16,300 nucleotides of DNA, taken from NCBI GenBank assembly GCA_001839685.1, contig MLAK01001421.1:1-16300 (forward strand). The letters run 5' to 3'. A model generated the notes under the pieces. It was not told the DNA's origin. It ran no database searches and saw nothing but the letters and a program-made list of their open reading frames with translations. The position numbers and the translations under genes are program-made. Positions 1-7,610 of this stretch are shown piece after piece. How positions within the stretch are numbered: the first letter of the stretch is position 1; each line of letters begins with the position of its first letter. Source of the stretch: Tritrichomonas foetus (taxonomy: Eukaryota; Parabasalia; Tritrichomonadida; Tritrichomonadidae).

Positions 1-58
1 TGGTCCCACAAAATCTTTGGGGGACCATTTTGTAAACCTTTCATATAGGAGGCATTGA
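1..58 (+). repeat. Left copy of a 58-bp inverted repeat with an internal hairpin
   Basis: This stretch matches the reverse complement of 16200-16257 at 54 of 58 positions by eye. Bases 1-27 form a hairpin with 12-bp arms (TGGTCCCACAAA against TTTGGGGGACCA, one mismatch) around a 3-nt loop. They are followed by TAAACCTTTCATATAGGAGG and GCATTGA. The one arm mismatch is the same in both copies, so the two descend from one sequence and are not independent palindromes. The window starts exactly here, so I cannot see whether the repeat continues to the left. It could be a transposon terminus, a short foldback or MITE-like element, or a dispersed regulatory palindrome. Confidence 0.85.
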
Positions 59-328
59 TTTGATAATATCTTACTCAATAAACAAAGTGAGAATTTTGAT
101 ATTAATATTCATTATTTCGGAATATTTCATTACAATTTATGCATCAGAATATATATTTATTTATTGTGTGATATTATTACGATTAATTTTATTTATTTTC
201 TTTCTTCATGCTGATATTACTTCTCTTAACCACCATATAGATACGCCACCTTTTGTATCATACCAGAATTTTTATCAAATCATTAGAATTTAATCTATTT
301 AACAATGATTGTGTCATATGCATTTCTT

Positions 329-1437
329 TCATTCGTAGGGTGATTGTTCAATACCATGCTGTTTTAAGAGTTCAGCAATTTCCGGAAATCCATTTATTAT
401 TGCTATGTCAAGTGCAGATAGAGAATGAAATATGTAATTAAAACATATAAATGCTCTAAGAAACAATGAAAGAAAAATGTAAATATGATCTCTTATATAT
501 AGGTTTAGATCTGATTGTTTCAATAATAATTTTACAATTTCTATATGACCTTGACAACACGCAAAATAAAGTGGTGAATATTGTTATAAAGATGATAATT
601 CCTCTGGTTAACAGATGATATACGATTTAATTCAGTCAGAATAAAATTGATGGAATTTATATCAAATTCATGATGATTTAAAAATAGTTCCACCATTTCC
701 AAATGGCCAAAGTAGCAGGCAAAGTGAAGGGGAGTATTATTAATAACGGTGAATAATATGTGCAGGTATTGAGTTAAAAAATAAACTGTGAAAAATTAAA
801 AGGAATGTTTTGGAATGTTTCAGAATTGTATTTTGGATGATTTAACAACATTTTAACAATATTAACATTTCCAGTTATACTAGCATGATGTAGGGGTGTT
901 CGATTAAATATATGCTACAAATGGTAAATATTAAACAAATATTATTATATGAAAAATATAATTAAATTTTGTCGACTGCGTATAAATCTACATCTTTTTG
1001 TTTGAGTAAGATCTCAGTAACATCAATAATACCATTAAAGCATGCAGAATGAAGAGGTGTTACATTAGAATGATGAAAATTCTGTGTCAATATTAAATCT
1101 AAACCATTAAAAAATCAATTAAATATTATTTGCCATATTTATATCTATATAAGGTTGTTGTAAAAGAAGTTCAACAATTTCTATATGTCCTTTTTCACAT
1201 GCCAGTTGAAATGGGGTTCGATTAAACATCATCTATAATTCCCTAAAAGGAATGGGAATACTACAACCGAAAATAAAAACCTTATCTCTCTTACTAATTT
1301 CTATGTTATTAGCTTTTAAAAGTAACTCTGTAACTTCATAATGACCATCATAACATGAATTGTGAAGAAGTGTTGATTGAAAGTTATTACTAATATCATT
1401 TATAGAATACAGAAAACTAAAAATGATAATCTATAAC
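329..1437 (-). pseudogene. Ankyrin-repeat array in seven blocks split by short inserts (degenerate or multi-intron 3' part of the DUF3447 gene)
   Basis: Read leftward, seven ankyrin-like blocks follow the DUF3447 ORF: 1281-1382, 1125-1226, 968-1078, 816-908, about 652-747, 485-583 and 329-430. Each carries ankyrin signatures such as TPLHSACFNG, TPLHHASITG, GHIEIVELLL or ALDIAIINGFPEIAELLK. The last ends at a TGA at 329-331. The blocks are separated by AT-rich inserts of 55, 54, 46, 59, 68, 68 and 54 nt (the first lies between the DUF3447 part and block 1). All sit at the same place in the repeat, after the loop and just before the next TPLH-type turn. Most contain in-frame stops or change frame; the last (431-484) is a multiple of three and stays open. 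Family knowledge: in trichomonads DUF3447 is normally followed directly by such repeats. The array is either a decayed 3' half or a set of exons separated by short introns; the sequence does not decide. Confidence 0.75.
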
Positions 1438-2601
1438 TTCATTTATATTATTTATATTAAAATCTGATTGATTAAGAAAAAATGTATAATATAAATATTG
1501 TTGACAACTAGTGCACGAAATTATATGATTTGGAATCCATGAATATACCAGGTTTTTATTGATATTATTTTGGATAGCATCATAAATTCCTGTATAATAA
1601 AACCATTCTTGAAAACAGCGAACTTTTTCTAAAATTGACATATTTATACTATAAAAATCAAAAAGATAATTTACAATATCAATATGATGATACTTAATTG
1701 CTTCTTCATAAAAAAGTAAGAATGGATTATAAATAGTATCTTCTTCAATAATATTTAAGATTTCATGGTTACCTCCAATAATTCCATATCTCAGAGAAAT
1801 TTTATCGTACATGACTTTATTTTGCCAAAGAAACTTAAATATTTTTACTGACCTAAATGACATAGAATATTCTAATAGACTAATTCTATCTATTGGGTTC
1901 ATATCATGATTATTTTCTAAAAATGATGACCATAGTTTGGCATTCAAATTCAAATTATTTTGAGCACGATAAGATAAAAATGCATCAAGATCATCGTTTC
2001 GAATTATATGAGCTATTTCATCATGTGAATATCCATATTCTCTCATTTCCCATGGGTTTTGAGTCTGTGATTTATAATTACTGATATCATTACTATTTAG
2101 ACCATAAAACGTCAAGAGTTTGTCGTACAGTTTGCTATTTCTTTGAGCAATTTCTGGTAGAAAAAACAGAAAGAAATGTCTGGATTTCATTGATCTATCA
2201 TCGCATAAATATAAGAAATTGATTTCTTTTTCGATCAACGAAAAGTCTATTATATTGTTTTCATGTAAAAATAACAATAAAATTTTATTTTCTTTAAAAA
2301 TTGAAAATAATGTTGATGAATGAAAAATATCGCCTAATTCATATTTTGTGATCAATTCTTTAATTATGAGTTTAATTATTGTGAAATTCGCCGCAAACAT
2401 AAACTTAACTAATGATATATGTGACAAAAATTGTAATAACCCTTCATATATCACAAAATTTGATTTTAATTGTATCAATTCGAGATAATTCAGTATTGTT
2501 TGAACATTGGCTTCTAAACTCATTTCATTATTTTCTATTGCTGTAATTATTAATACTTGAATTTCTTTCAAGATTTTGATATTTTTTTCAAATTCATCCA
2601 T
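1417..2601 (-). CDS. DUF3447 (ankyrin-associated) protein, open N-terminal part
   Basis: A 394-residue ORF. Residues about 190-211 (GYSHDEIAHIIRNDDLDAFL) and about 240-320 (LLEYSMSFRSVKIFKFLW, then EEAIKYHHIDIVNYL) match the DUF3447 layout known from hundreds of trichomonad proteins, where it precedes ankyrin repeats. No enzymatic residues are visible. Such proteins are generally taken to be protein-binding scaffolds, and the role of this one is unknown. The start at 2601 is supported by TCATTA on the same strand at 2608-2613, a match to the trichomonad initiator that would give a 5' leader of about 10 nt. The frame closes at 1417, six codons past residue 388, where the alignment to family members should run straight into ankyrin repeats. 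The natural product is therefore probably longer, or the gene is broken. A mariner lies about 190 bp upstream. Confidence 0.8.
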   Translation of the reverse strand: MDEFEKNIKILKEIQVLIITAIENNEMSLEANVQTILNYLELIQLKSNFVIYEGLLQFLSHISLVKFMFAANFTIIKLIIKELITKYELGDIFHSSTLFSIFKENKILLLFLHENNIIDFSLIEKEINFLYLCDDRSMKSRHFFLFFLPEIAQRNSKLYDKLLTFYGLNSNDISNYKSQTQNPWEMREYGYSHDEIAHIIRNDDLDAFLSYRAQNNLNLNAKLWSSFLENNHDMNPIDRISLLEYSMSFRSVKIFKFLWQNKVMYDKISLRYGIIGGNHEILNIIEEDTIYNPFLLFYEEAIKYHHIDIVNYLFDFYSINMSILEKVRCFQEWFYYTGIYDAIQNNINKNLVYSWIPNHIISCTSCQQYLYYTFFLNQSDFNINNINEVIDYHF

Positions 2602-2607
2602 TTGTGA

Positions 2608-2613
2608 TAATGA
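2608..2613 (-). promoter_or_regulatory. Initiator-like TCATTA ahead of the DUF3447 gene
   Basis: On the minus strand TCATTA lies just upstream of the ATG at 2601 and matches the TCAYTW initiator described in Trichomonas. Such sites normally give very short 5' leaders, as here (about 10 nt from the A). One short motif in AT-rich DNA is weak evidence on its own. Confidence 0.4.
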
Positions 2614-2792
2614 TGTTCAAAAGTGACAATTCCTTACAAATCTCAAAAACTGTCAAATTCAGGCATTATATAAATATTCTTTTAATTGGCGGATTCATTA
2701 ATATCTCGGTGAAAAAGGAGCATTCCAAAGGATCAAATAATTTATATAATTTCTATCTATTGATTGATAAACAAACAAACAAACTAAAAATA

Positions 2793-2820
2793 TAGGGTGT
2801 CCGGAGGCGTGATGTCACTA
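2793..2820 (+). repeat. Mariner left terminal inverted repeat
   Basis: A 28-bp repeat that starts TAGGGTGTCCGG and ends TGATGTCACTA. It pairs with 4055-4082 at 24 of 28 positions; the four mismatches are consecutive (positions 13-16). Confidence 0.93.
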
Positions 2821-2964
2821 CCCACATTAGAAGTGAAATCAATACATTATATTTATAAATAATAAACTATGCAATGTTAACATAAAAATTTTGAAAACAA
2901 TTTTTTTTTCTCTTGACTGAAAATAGAGATAAAGAATCTTTTTCATAAAAAAAAAGAATAATTT

Positions 2965-2989
2965 ATAAACGTACACGATGCACGTTTAT
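2965..2989. promoter_or_regulatory. Imperfect palindrome just upstream of the transposase ATG
   Basis: The arms ATAAACGT and ACGTTTAT flank a centre that is itself nearly symmetric (ACACGATGC). It ends six bases before the transposase start at 2996. It could be a protein-binding site, a leader hairpin or a by-product of composition. Other mariners are not known to need such a site. Confidence 0.4.
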
Positions 2990-2995
2990 TAAAAA

Positions 2996-4006
2996 ATGAT
3001 TGATCAACATTCAATCATAACTTTTCTGCAGCTTGAAAGAAAAAGGGGCAAAGAAATATATGAAGAAATGAAGAGTGTCTTGAAAGAAAAATGTTTGTCT
3101 CAAAGACAAATCTACCGAGTCATGGCAGAACTGAACAGAAGTCAAAACACACAGCCTGTGAAAAAAGAGAAAAAGTGCCAAAGTTATGATATTCTTGACT
3201 GGAAAATTTTAGATGTTTTAACCGAATTTCCACATTCATCGTGTCGATATATTGCTAATGTTTTAGGTGAACCAAAATCGACAATTTATGATCGTTTAAC
3301 ATCAAAATTAATGTATAAACATGTGCATCTTCGATGGGTGCCACATATTCTAACAGAAAATCAAAAGGCCAATAGAGTTTTATTGGCAAAAAAACTTCTT
3401 AAAATTTTGAATGCAGAACAAAAAACTAATTTCACCTTTTTAATAACAGGAGATGAGTCTTGGTTTTATTCCAAGACTGATTTCAATACACAATGGATTC
3501 CTGAAAACTCAGTAATCCCAACTATTCAAAATCCAGGGTTTCAGATCACTAAATTTATGGTGACTGTATTTTGGAACCCTCATGGGATAATTCATATTGA
3601 TGTTTTGCCGCCAAATGAAAAGTTTAATGCTGCATATTATATTACAGCCATTATGTCAAAAATTGTTGAGTTTAAAAACTCGAATAATTATAAAAAATTA
3701 TTTGTTCATTATGACAATGCAAAGCCTCATGTGGCAAAAATTGTCAAAAAATATATAAATGAAAACTCACTAGAATCAGTTCCACATCCGGCATATTCAC
3801 CTGATTTGGCGCCTAGCGACTTTTTTTTATTTGGAACTATTAAAGAAAAAGTTAAAGGAATTGTTTTTGAATCACCAAGCCATTTGATTCAAACAATAGT
3901 CCAAATTTTCAATGAAATTCCATCGGAAACTTTGTTTTCAGTTTTTGCAAAATGGCAAAATAGACTGAAAAAAGTTATTGATGCCAATGGAGACTACATA
4001 TTTTGA
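2996..4006 (+). CDS. Mariner transposase, DD34D
   Basis: A 336-residue cut-and-paste transposase with no frame disruption, close to the usual 340-350 residues. The N-terminal third contains two helix-turn-helix-like segments (about residues 33-48 and 65-105) for binding the terminal repeats. Next comes the mariner linker motif WVPHIL at 114-119, followed by TENQKANR. The catalytic triad is visible: D153 in TGDESWF, D240 in HYDNAKPH and D275 in SPDLAPSDFFLF. Exactly 34 residues lie between the second and third Asp, which defines mariner (DD34D) as opposed to Tc1 (DD34E). The C-terminus WQNRLKKVIDANGDYIF is also typical. All key residues are present, so the enzyme could be active; activity itself is inference. 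Confidence 0.96.
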   Translation: MIDQHSIITFLQLERKRGKEIYEEMKSVLKEKCLSQRQIYRVMAELNRSQNTQPVKKEKKCQSYDILDWKILDVLTEFPHSSCRYIANVLGEPKSTIYDRLTSKLMYKHVHLRWVPHILTENQKANRVLLAKKLLKILNAEQKTNFTFLITGDESWFYSKTDFNTQWIPENSVIPTIQNPGFQITKFMVTVFWNPHGIIHIDVLPPNEKFNAAYYITAIMSKIVEFKNSNNYKKLFVHYDNAKPHVAKIVKKYINENSLESVPHPAYSPDLAPSDFFLFGTIKEKVKGIVFESPSHLIQTIVQIFNEIPSETLFSVFAKWQNRLKKVIDANGDYIF

Positions 4007-4054
4007 AATACTTATCAATAAAAAATGACTTATTAGAAATGACTTTATTATACT

Positions 4055-4082
4055 TAGTGACATCACATTACCGGACACCCTA
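4055..4082 (-). repeat. Mariner right terminal inverted repeat
   Basis: Reverse-complement partner of 2793-2820, ending CCGGACACCCTA and followed by the TA target duplication at 4083-4084. Confidence 0.93.
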
Positions 4083-4084
4083 TA

Positions 4085-4523
4085 ATAATAATAAAAGTAA
4101 TAATAAAAAATGATGTAAAAACATTGTTTTATTCAATTATACGAATACTATTAACAAGTATTTCATATCTCATACAAAATTTGGATTTATCAGATATGGA
4201 ATAATGTAATAAAGAAGTGTCTTTTAATATAGAAAATGTTAACAAAGATGTGAATCGAAAAAAAAAAAAAATTGACTTTTTTCAATTAACATATATATAT
4301 TTGGATTCGATCTTTAAGATGGATTGGATCAAAAAAACTATTAAACTTTAATTGTCTTTAACAAGGAAACACAGAAAAATACAAAATTTGAATAGAATTC
4401 AAACTTTGCCAAAATAAATTTATTCTCAAAAATAAATTTAGAAAATTTTATCAGAATCAGAAAAATTTTCCTCATACAATTGACATTAGGTTAAACATTA
4501 TTAGGATTCATTTCATACTTTAT
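4085..4523. other. AT-rich spacer without a recognised gene
   Basis: About 440 bp between the mariner and the small ORF at 4532. It holds a long poly-A run near 4257-4271 and two copies of AAATAAATTTA near 4413-4440. I see no credible coding region or RNA gene. Confidence 0.6.
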
Positions 4524-4529
4524 TCACTA
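4524..4529 (+). promoter_or_regulatory. Initiator-like TCACTA ahead of the small ORF
   Basis: TCACTA fits the trichomonad initiator TCAYTW exactly and ends two bases before the ATG at 4532, giving a leader of about 6 nt. It is the best promoter-type evidence in this window and the main support for the downstream ORF. Confidence 0.45.
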
Positions 4530-4531
4530 AA

Positions 4532-4759
4532 ATGGAATACCATTTATCTTTGTTTGTCAATATTGCATATCCAAAATGTATTTATCCACTTTTTTCAATA
4601 GATCCAGAAATCATCGGGAAAACTCTTGAACGGCCTGCTCGAAGTATTAATTCAGAGGTTGATCAGCAACAAAATAACTATAGGAAATTAAATCAAATGC
4701 TTGTAACATATCCATCAACTCCCTGTGGAATCTTATGGCCAATCGAAAACGAAGCATAG
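4532..4759 (+). CDS. Small orphan ORF, 75 residues
   Basis: I do not recognise this protein. It encodes 75 residues, with a mildly hydrophobic N-terminus rich in aromatics (MEYHLSLFVNIAYPKCIYPL), a polar middle (RSINSEVDQQQNNYRKLNQ) and the end CGILWPIENEA. There is no clear signal peptide, membrane helix or domain. Support for a real gene is the well-placed TCACTA initiator and a GC content above that of the flanking spacer. It could be a genuine small gene, the first part of a gene truncated by decay, or chance. It is convergent with the leftward Ste24 gene, about 300 bp away. Confidence 0.4.
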   Translation: MEYHLSLFVNIAYPKCIYPLFSIDPEIIGKTLERPARSINSEVDQQQNNYRKLNQMLVTYPSTPCGILWPIENEA

Positions 4760-5065
4760 AAGAAAAATTTCTTTTCTCAGTGAAAAGCATCACGGTATTC
4801 TCAATAATTAGTAAGTTAAAAAGCACAAATAAACATTATTGAGAAACTGTTTTTTTCCCTGTAATGAACTATTTTAGTAAATATAAATACATCTAAATTT
4901 AGCTAAATCCACACATATTCTTTCGTAAATTCACTTAATTGTCTATTCCTTCACTTTCAGGTTTTTGTTAAAAAGTAAAGGAGATTTTTTGTTTCATATG
5001 GAGATATCAAAAAGTCTAAATCTTGTCTAAAACATCAATCTTGAAAAATTAACAATCGCAGCAAT
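4760..5065. other. Convergent intergenic spacer
   Basis: About 300 bp between the ends of the small ORF and the Ste24 gene. It is AT-rich, and I see no further gene, repeat or RNA in it. Confidence 0.55.
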
Positions 5066-6376
5066 TCATCTTGCAAGACATTTGTTGATATTTATGAGTC
5101 GTTTTGAAAGTGAAGGATGGTTTTCCGCAATTAAAGAGTATAATTCAGCAGATTCTATTTCATAGTTGATACTTCCAGTTAATATTGTAAGAGCTTCTCC
5201 AATTGGATAGCCGAGGCGGGCTGCGAAACAGTCTGCGCTGTTTTCAAAGGAGCGCGAGAGAAGATTCATTATTGCCATGAGGAGAAATTGCGGTAACTCG
5301 AATGCTGCTGCGATGACAATCAAAAATATAACGCTTGGAATTTCATGACCAAGACCGAATCCTGAAAGACCTACATTTGAAGTGAAATATATATAAATAG
5401 TTAAAACAATCATTACAAAGATGGAAAAGAAAAGCGATTTAACCAAGTCTTTGTGGAACCAATGGCCAAGCTCATGAGCAACCACTGCGCATAATAAAGG
5501 AGGATCGCCGATCAAATCAATTAACGATTTTACTATCACTATTCTTTTCTTAAAAATTCCTACAAAAAACGCATTTGGACTTCCATTAACTTGCATGTAA
5601 ACATATTCGTAAGGGAAATTGACATGATCTGTTAGATTTTTAATTGATTTGACTACTGTTGCATTATTTAGTTTCACGAAGTTGTTTTTATCCATCATTA
5701 TAAAATCAACAGCATACACATTTATAATAAAAACAGTGCATACACTGACAATTAAAAAGATTATCCAGAGTTTCCCAGTACAACAGCTTCTGGCGGGCAA
5801 ATTATTGTTATTATTATTATTGTCATTGTTTATATTTTGTTGATTAATATTATTTTCATTGTTGTCTGAAATAGTTGGCTGGAGAGGCTCACTTGATGGA
5901 AGGGGAAGTGATTTCCTAATTACAAAATCAGCTATTAGAAGTACAATTGCTTGACCAATTAAATTATTGAATAAATCATAAACTTCGGTGGTGAGAAGAT
6001 CAAAGATATCGATAGTTTGGCCTTTTACAAAATACTCTTTAATGATGCTGGCGGGAAATTGGTATAAAGAAAACATGGTTATGTTGTAAAGTAGGAGAAA
6101 TTTCCAAATTGATTGGGAAAGATTCCAAAGCTGGGAAATTGAGAGTAGAACGATTAGGAAGGAAAATAGAGAAAGCAAATCAACAACAATTTCATATCGA
6201 AGCGAGTCTAATGTCGAAATGTGTGAGAGATATGCAGAAATACTATGATAATTCGAATCAGGTGAGCGTAAAAGGTGGAAATATTGAACGGAATTAATGA
6301 ATATTTCTAGAAAAATTGTGATTGATGGACTGATAAGCGCTATTCGAGGGATAATTGCCGGAGAAATATACATCAT
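5066..6376 (-). CDS. STE24: CAAX prenyl protease, Ste24/ZMPSTE24 type (M48 metalloprotease)
   Basis: Family role: a zinc metalloprotease of ER and inner nuclear membranes that cuts the last three residues from prenylated CAAX proteins. The protein has 436 residues, in the family range. The HELGH zinc motif is at 301-305, preceded by CAVVA. The second-half motif SFENSADCFAARLG (376-389) supplies the third zinc ligand E378 and the conserved Asp D382. GSPNAFFVG (265-273) and the terminal HPSLSKRL (420-427) are also Ste24 signatures. About seven hydrophobic segments are visible (roughly 10-30, 64-84, 92-112, 134-152, 203-224, 313-333, 346-370). The N-terminal half is divergent, and a low-complexity Asn-rich linker lies at about 171-192. 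The start is the first in-frame ATG after a stop; a second ATG follows directly. It is head-to-head with the MYCBP-like gene, sharing a 203-bp intergenic region. Confidence 0.93.
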   Translation of the reverse strand: MMYISPAIIPRIALISPSITIFLEIFINSVQYFHLLRSPDSNYHSISAYLSHISTLDSLRYEIVVDLLSLFSFLIVLLSISQLWNLSQSIWKFLLLYNITMFSLYQFPASIIKEYFVKGQTIDIFDLLTTEVYDLFNNLIGQAIVLLIADFVIRKSLPLPSSEPLQPTISDNNENNINQQNINNDNNNNNNNLPARSCCTGKLWIIFLIVSVCTVFIINVYAVDFIMMDKNNFVKLNNATVVKSIKNLTDHVNFPYEYVYMQVNGSPNAFFVGIFKKRIVIVKSLIDLIGDPPLLCAVVAHELGHWFHKDLVKSLFFSIFVMIVLTIYIYFTSNVGLSGFGLGHEIPSVIFLIVIAAAFELPQFLLMAIMNLLSRSFENSADCFAARLGYPIGEALTILTGSINYEIESAELYSLIAENHPSLSKRLININKCLAR

Positions 6377-6393
6377 GAATTTGATGGATAATT

Positions 6394-6409
6394 TTCACCA
6401 TAATTCACC
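6394..6409 (+). promoter_or_regulatory. Paired TTCACC motifs in the STE24/MYCBP-like divergent promoter
   Basis: TTCACC occurs at 6394-6399 and 6404-6409, exactly 10 bp apart (about one helical turn), in the 203-bp region between two divergent starts. The same hexamer recurs upstream of other genes here (7967, 11652, 11665, 11687, 16022). A role as a promoter element is inference. Confidence 0.35.
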
Positions 6410-6579
6410 AGAAAAGTTTCAATTATGGTCAATTTACATTATCGGATTAATAATGATGAATATGTTAATCGGTCAATTATAAAAACGATGAAAAATATAT
6501 GAAAAAGTTAATATAAATGATTTAATAATAATATGGTTATATTTAATATTTAAACGTTAGCTATTTCTTTTCGTTACAA

Positions 6580-6868
6580 ATGGACAGCAGGAGAGCTGAA
6601 TTTCGGAGGTGGCTCGATTATGAAGGCATTTTAGATGCATTTACAAAACGTATTTTTTGATTTTCTAATATCAGTGTTTGTTACTCTTTTCGAAGAGGAT
6701 ACTTGGCCAGATGATCCAATAGATTACGCACGTAACTTTTTCAAAGCAACACCAAAAGAAGAAATTGATGCAGCAGTAGCCGAAAACGAAAGATTGAAGA
6801 AAGAAATCGCAGAAGTTGAAGCAAAAATAGCAGAAGTAACAAAACAGCTCGAAGAAGGCGAGGAATGA
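6580..6868 (+). CDS. MYCBP (AMY-1)/FAP174-like protein, two exons (6580-6649, 6675-6868)
   Basis: Spliced, this gives an 87-residue protein. Exon 1 encodes MDSRRAEFRRWLDYEGILDA plus FTK. Exon 2 continues LFVTLFEEDTWPDDPIDYAR, then a helical coiled-coil tail from about residue 48 (KEEIDAAVAENERLKKEIAE). The pattern FRRWL..EGILDAFTK.FVTLFEE....PIDYARNFF matches human MYCBP (RRYLEKSGVLDTLTK.LVALYEE....ALDFLKHHL) with a similar short length. Known roles: MYCBP is an AKAP-associated factor, and its algal orthologue FAP174 sits in the flagellar central apparatus, a plausible place in a flagellated trichomonad. Without splicing, the frame from 6580 stops at a TGA inside the intron, and the alternative ATG at 6635 loses the conserved N-terminal helix. 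The splice phase is 1, joining C to TG to make Leu. Confidence 0.85.
6650..6674 (+). other. Predicted 25-nt spliceosomal intron in the MYCBP-like gene
   Basis: It begins GTATTT, ends CTAATATCAG and is T-rich between. Removing it restores a continuous MYCBP-family reading frame; leaving it gives a stop. The 3' part fits a branch-point-like CTAAT directly next to the acceptor, as in the compact Trichomonas intron 3' motif (ACTAACACACAG). Introns of only about 23-26 nt have been reported for T. vaginalis. No transcript evidence is available here. Confidence 0.8.
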
Positions 6869-7610
6869 TAATTTTTTATTGCTACTTATGTAATAATACT
6901 TAAAATTAAGTTTTTAACGGTGCTTTTTAACTTTTATTAAAAAATAATAAAATCTTTTTTTTTTTATTTCTTTTCAACCGTGGAGGTTTCATTTCTGTGA
7001 AGTGACATCACTATTCATACTCACTTAACCTATAGCTTTATGGCATCTGTCACCAGAAAAATGTGAATTGTGATTGCTTTCGAAAAAATGATTCCAAATA
7101 ACTCATCATCATAAGTTTGTGATACAATACATGGACATACGAGGCCAGAACAGAATGCCACTATTCTGATCCCTAACATGATATTTTATATCATTAAGAA
7201 TAGTTCAATTTCATTATCTTTAAGTTCATTTTCTAAAAAAAAAATTGATGATTTTAGAATCTCTGAAGTTCAGATGAAATTGGAAATATGTAAATTGATC
7301 GATAGTACTCATGGCATCAAAATATCATATTTTTTATGAATAAATAATAACTGTGTCAGACAGTCAATGTGAGAATTTCATCTGATGATTCCATGACTGG
7401 CAATAATTAATAGGGAAGTAAATAGTCACTCTTTTAAAGGCATACTAACTATTAGAGTTGTTAGAAAGTTATGACTTACTTTCCTAATTTTCTTCGAAAT
7501 GACTAAATGAGATATCGAAATAATTTACAAAAAAGGAAAAAATGTATCATGAAATAACTAAATGTGAAATATATTTTACAAATATAAAAACAAAAATTGC
7601 AATTCTTTCA
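6869..7610. other. Intergenic region without a recognised gene
   Basis: About 740 bp between the convergent ends of the MYCBP-like and acylated-protein genes. It includes a T-tract near 6955-6967 and a loose inverted repeat around 7412-7487 (AGGGAAGTAAA against TTTACTTTCCT-like). Stops are frequent in all frames. I see no conserved coding stretch or structured RNA. Confidence 0.55.

Larger units (their letters stand above)
2791..4084 (+). mobile_element. Complete mariner-family DNA transposon
   Basis: The element proper spans 2793-4082 (1290 bp). Its 28-bp terminal inverted repeats are at 2793-2820 and 4055-4082; both read TAGGGTGTCCGG from the outer end and share TGATGTCACTA at the inner end, matching at 24 of 28 positions with all four differences together in the middle. 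The element is flanked by TA on both sides (2791-2792 and 4083-4084), the expected mariner/Tc1 target duplication. It encloses one intact transposase ORF. Intact ends and ORF suggest a recent insertion. It lies between the promoter side of the leftward DUF3447/ankyrin gene and an AT-rich spacer, and interrupts no recognised ORF. Trichomonads are known to carry mariners such as Tvmar1 of T. vaginalis; I cannot tell from memory how close this copy is. Confidence 0.95.

Noticed and set aside
60..293. 77-residue hydrophobic plus-strand ORF next to the left repeat
   Set aside because: It is extremely AT-rich and rich in Ile/Phe/Tyr as expected by chance, opens with a non-ATG codon, and has no initiator or family match.
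329..523. 64-residue minus-strand ORF as a separate ankyrin gene
   Set aside because: It is the last two ankyrin blocks of the larger array joined by an in-frame insert, not an independent gene.
6635..6868. 77-residue ORF starting MHLQNVFFDF as the MYCBP-like gene start
   Set aside because: The first 13 codons read out-of-frame exon 1 and the intron. The spliced model from 6580 restores the family N-terminus, so this start is an artefact.
7412..7487. Loose inverted repeat as a MITE
   Set aside because: The arms match poorly and no target duplication is visible; such pairs are common in AT-rich spacers.
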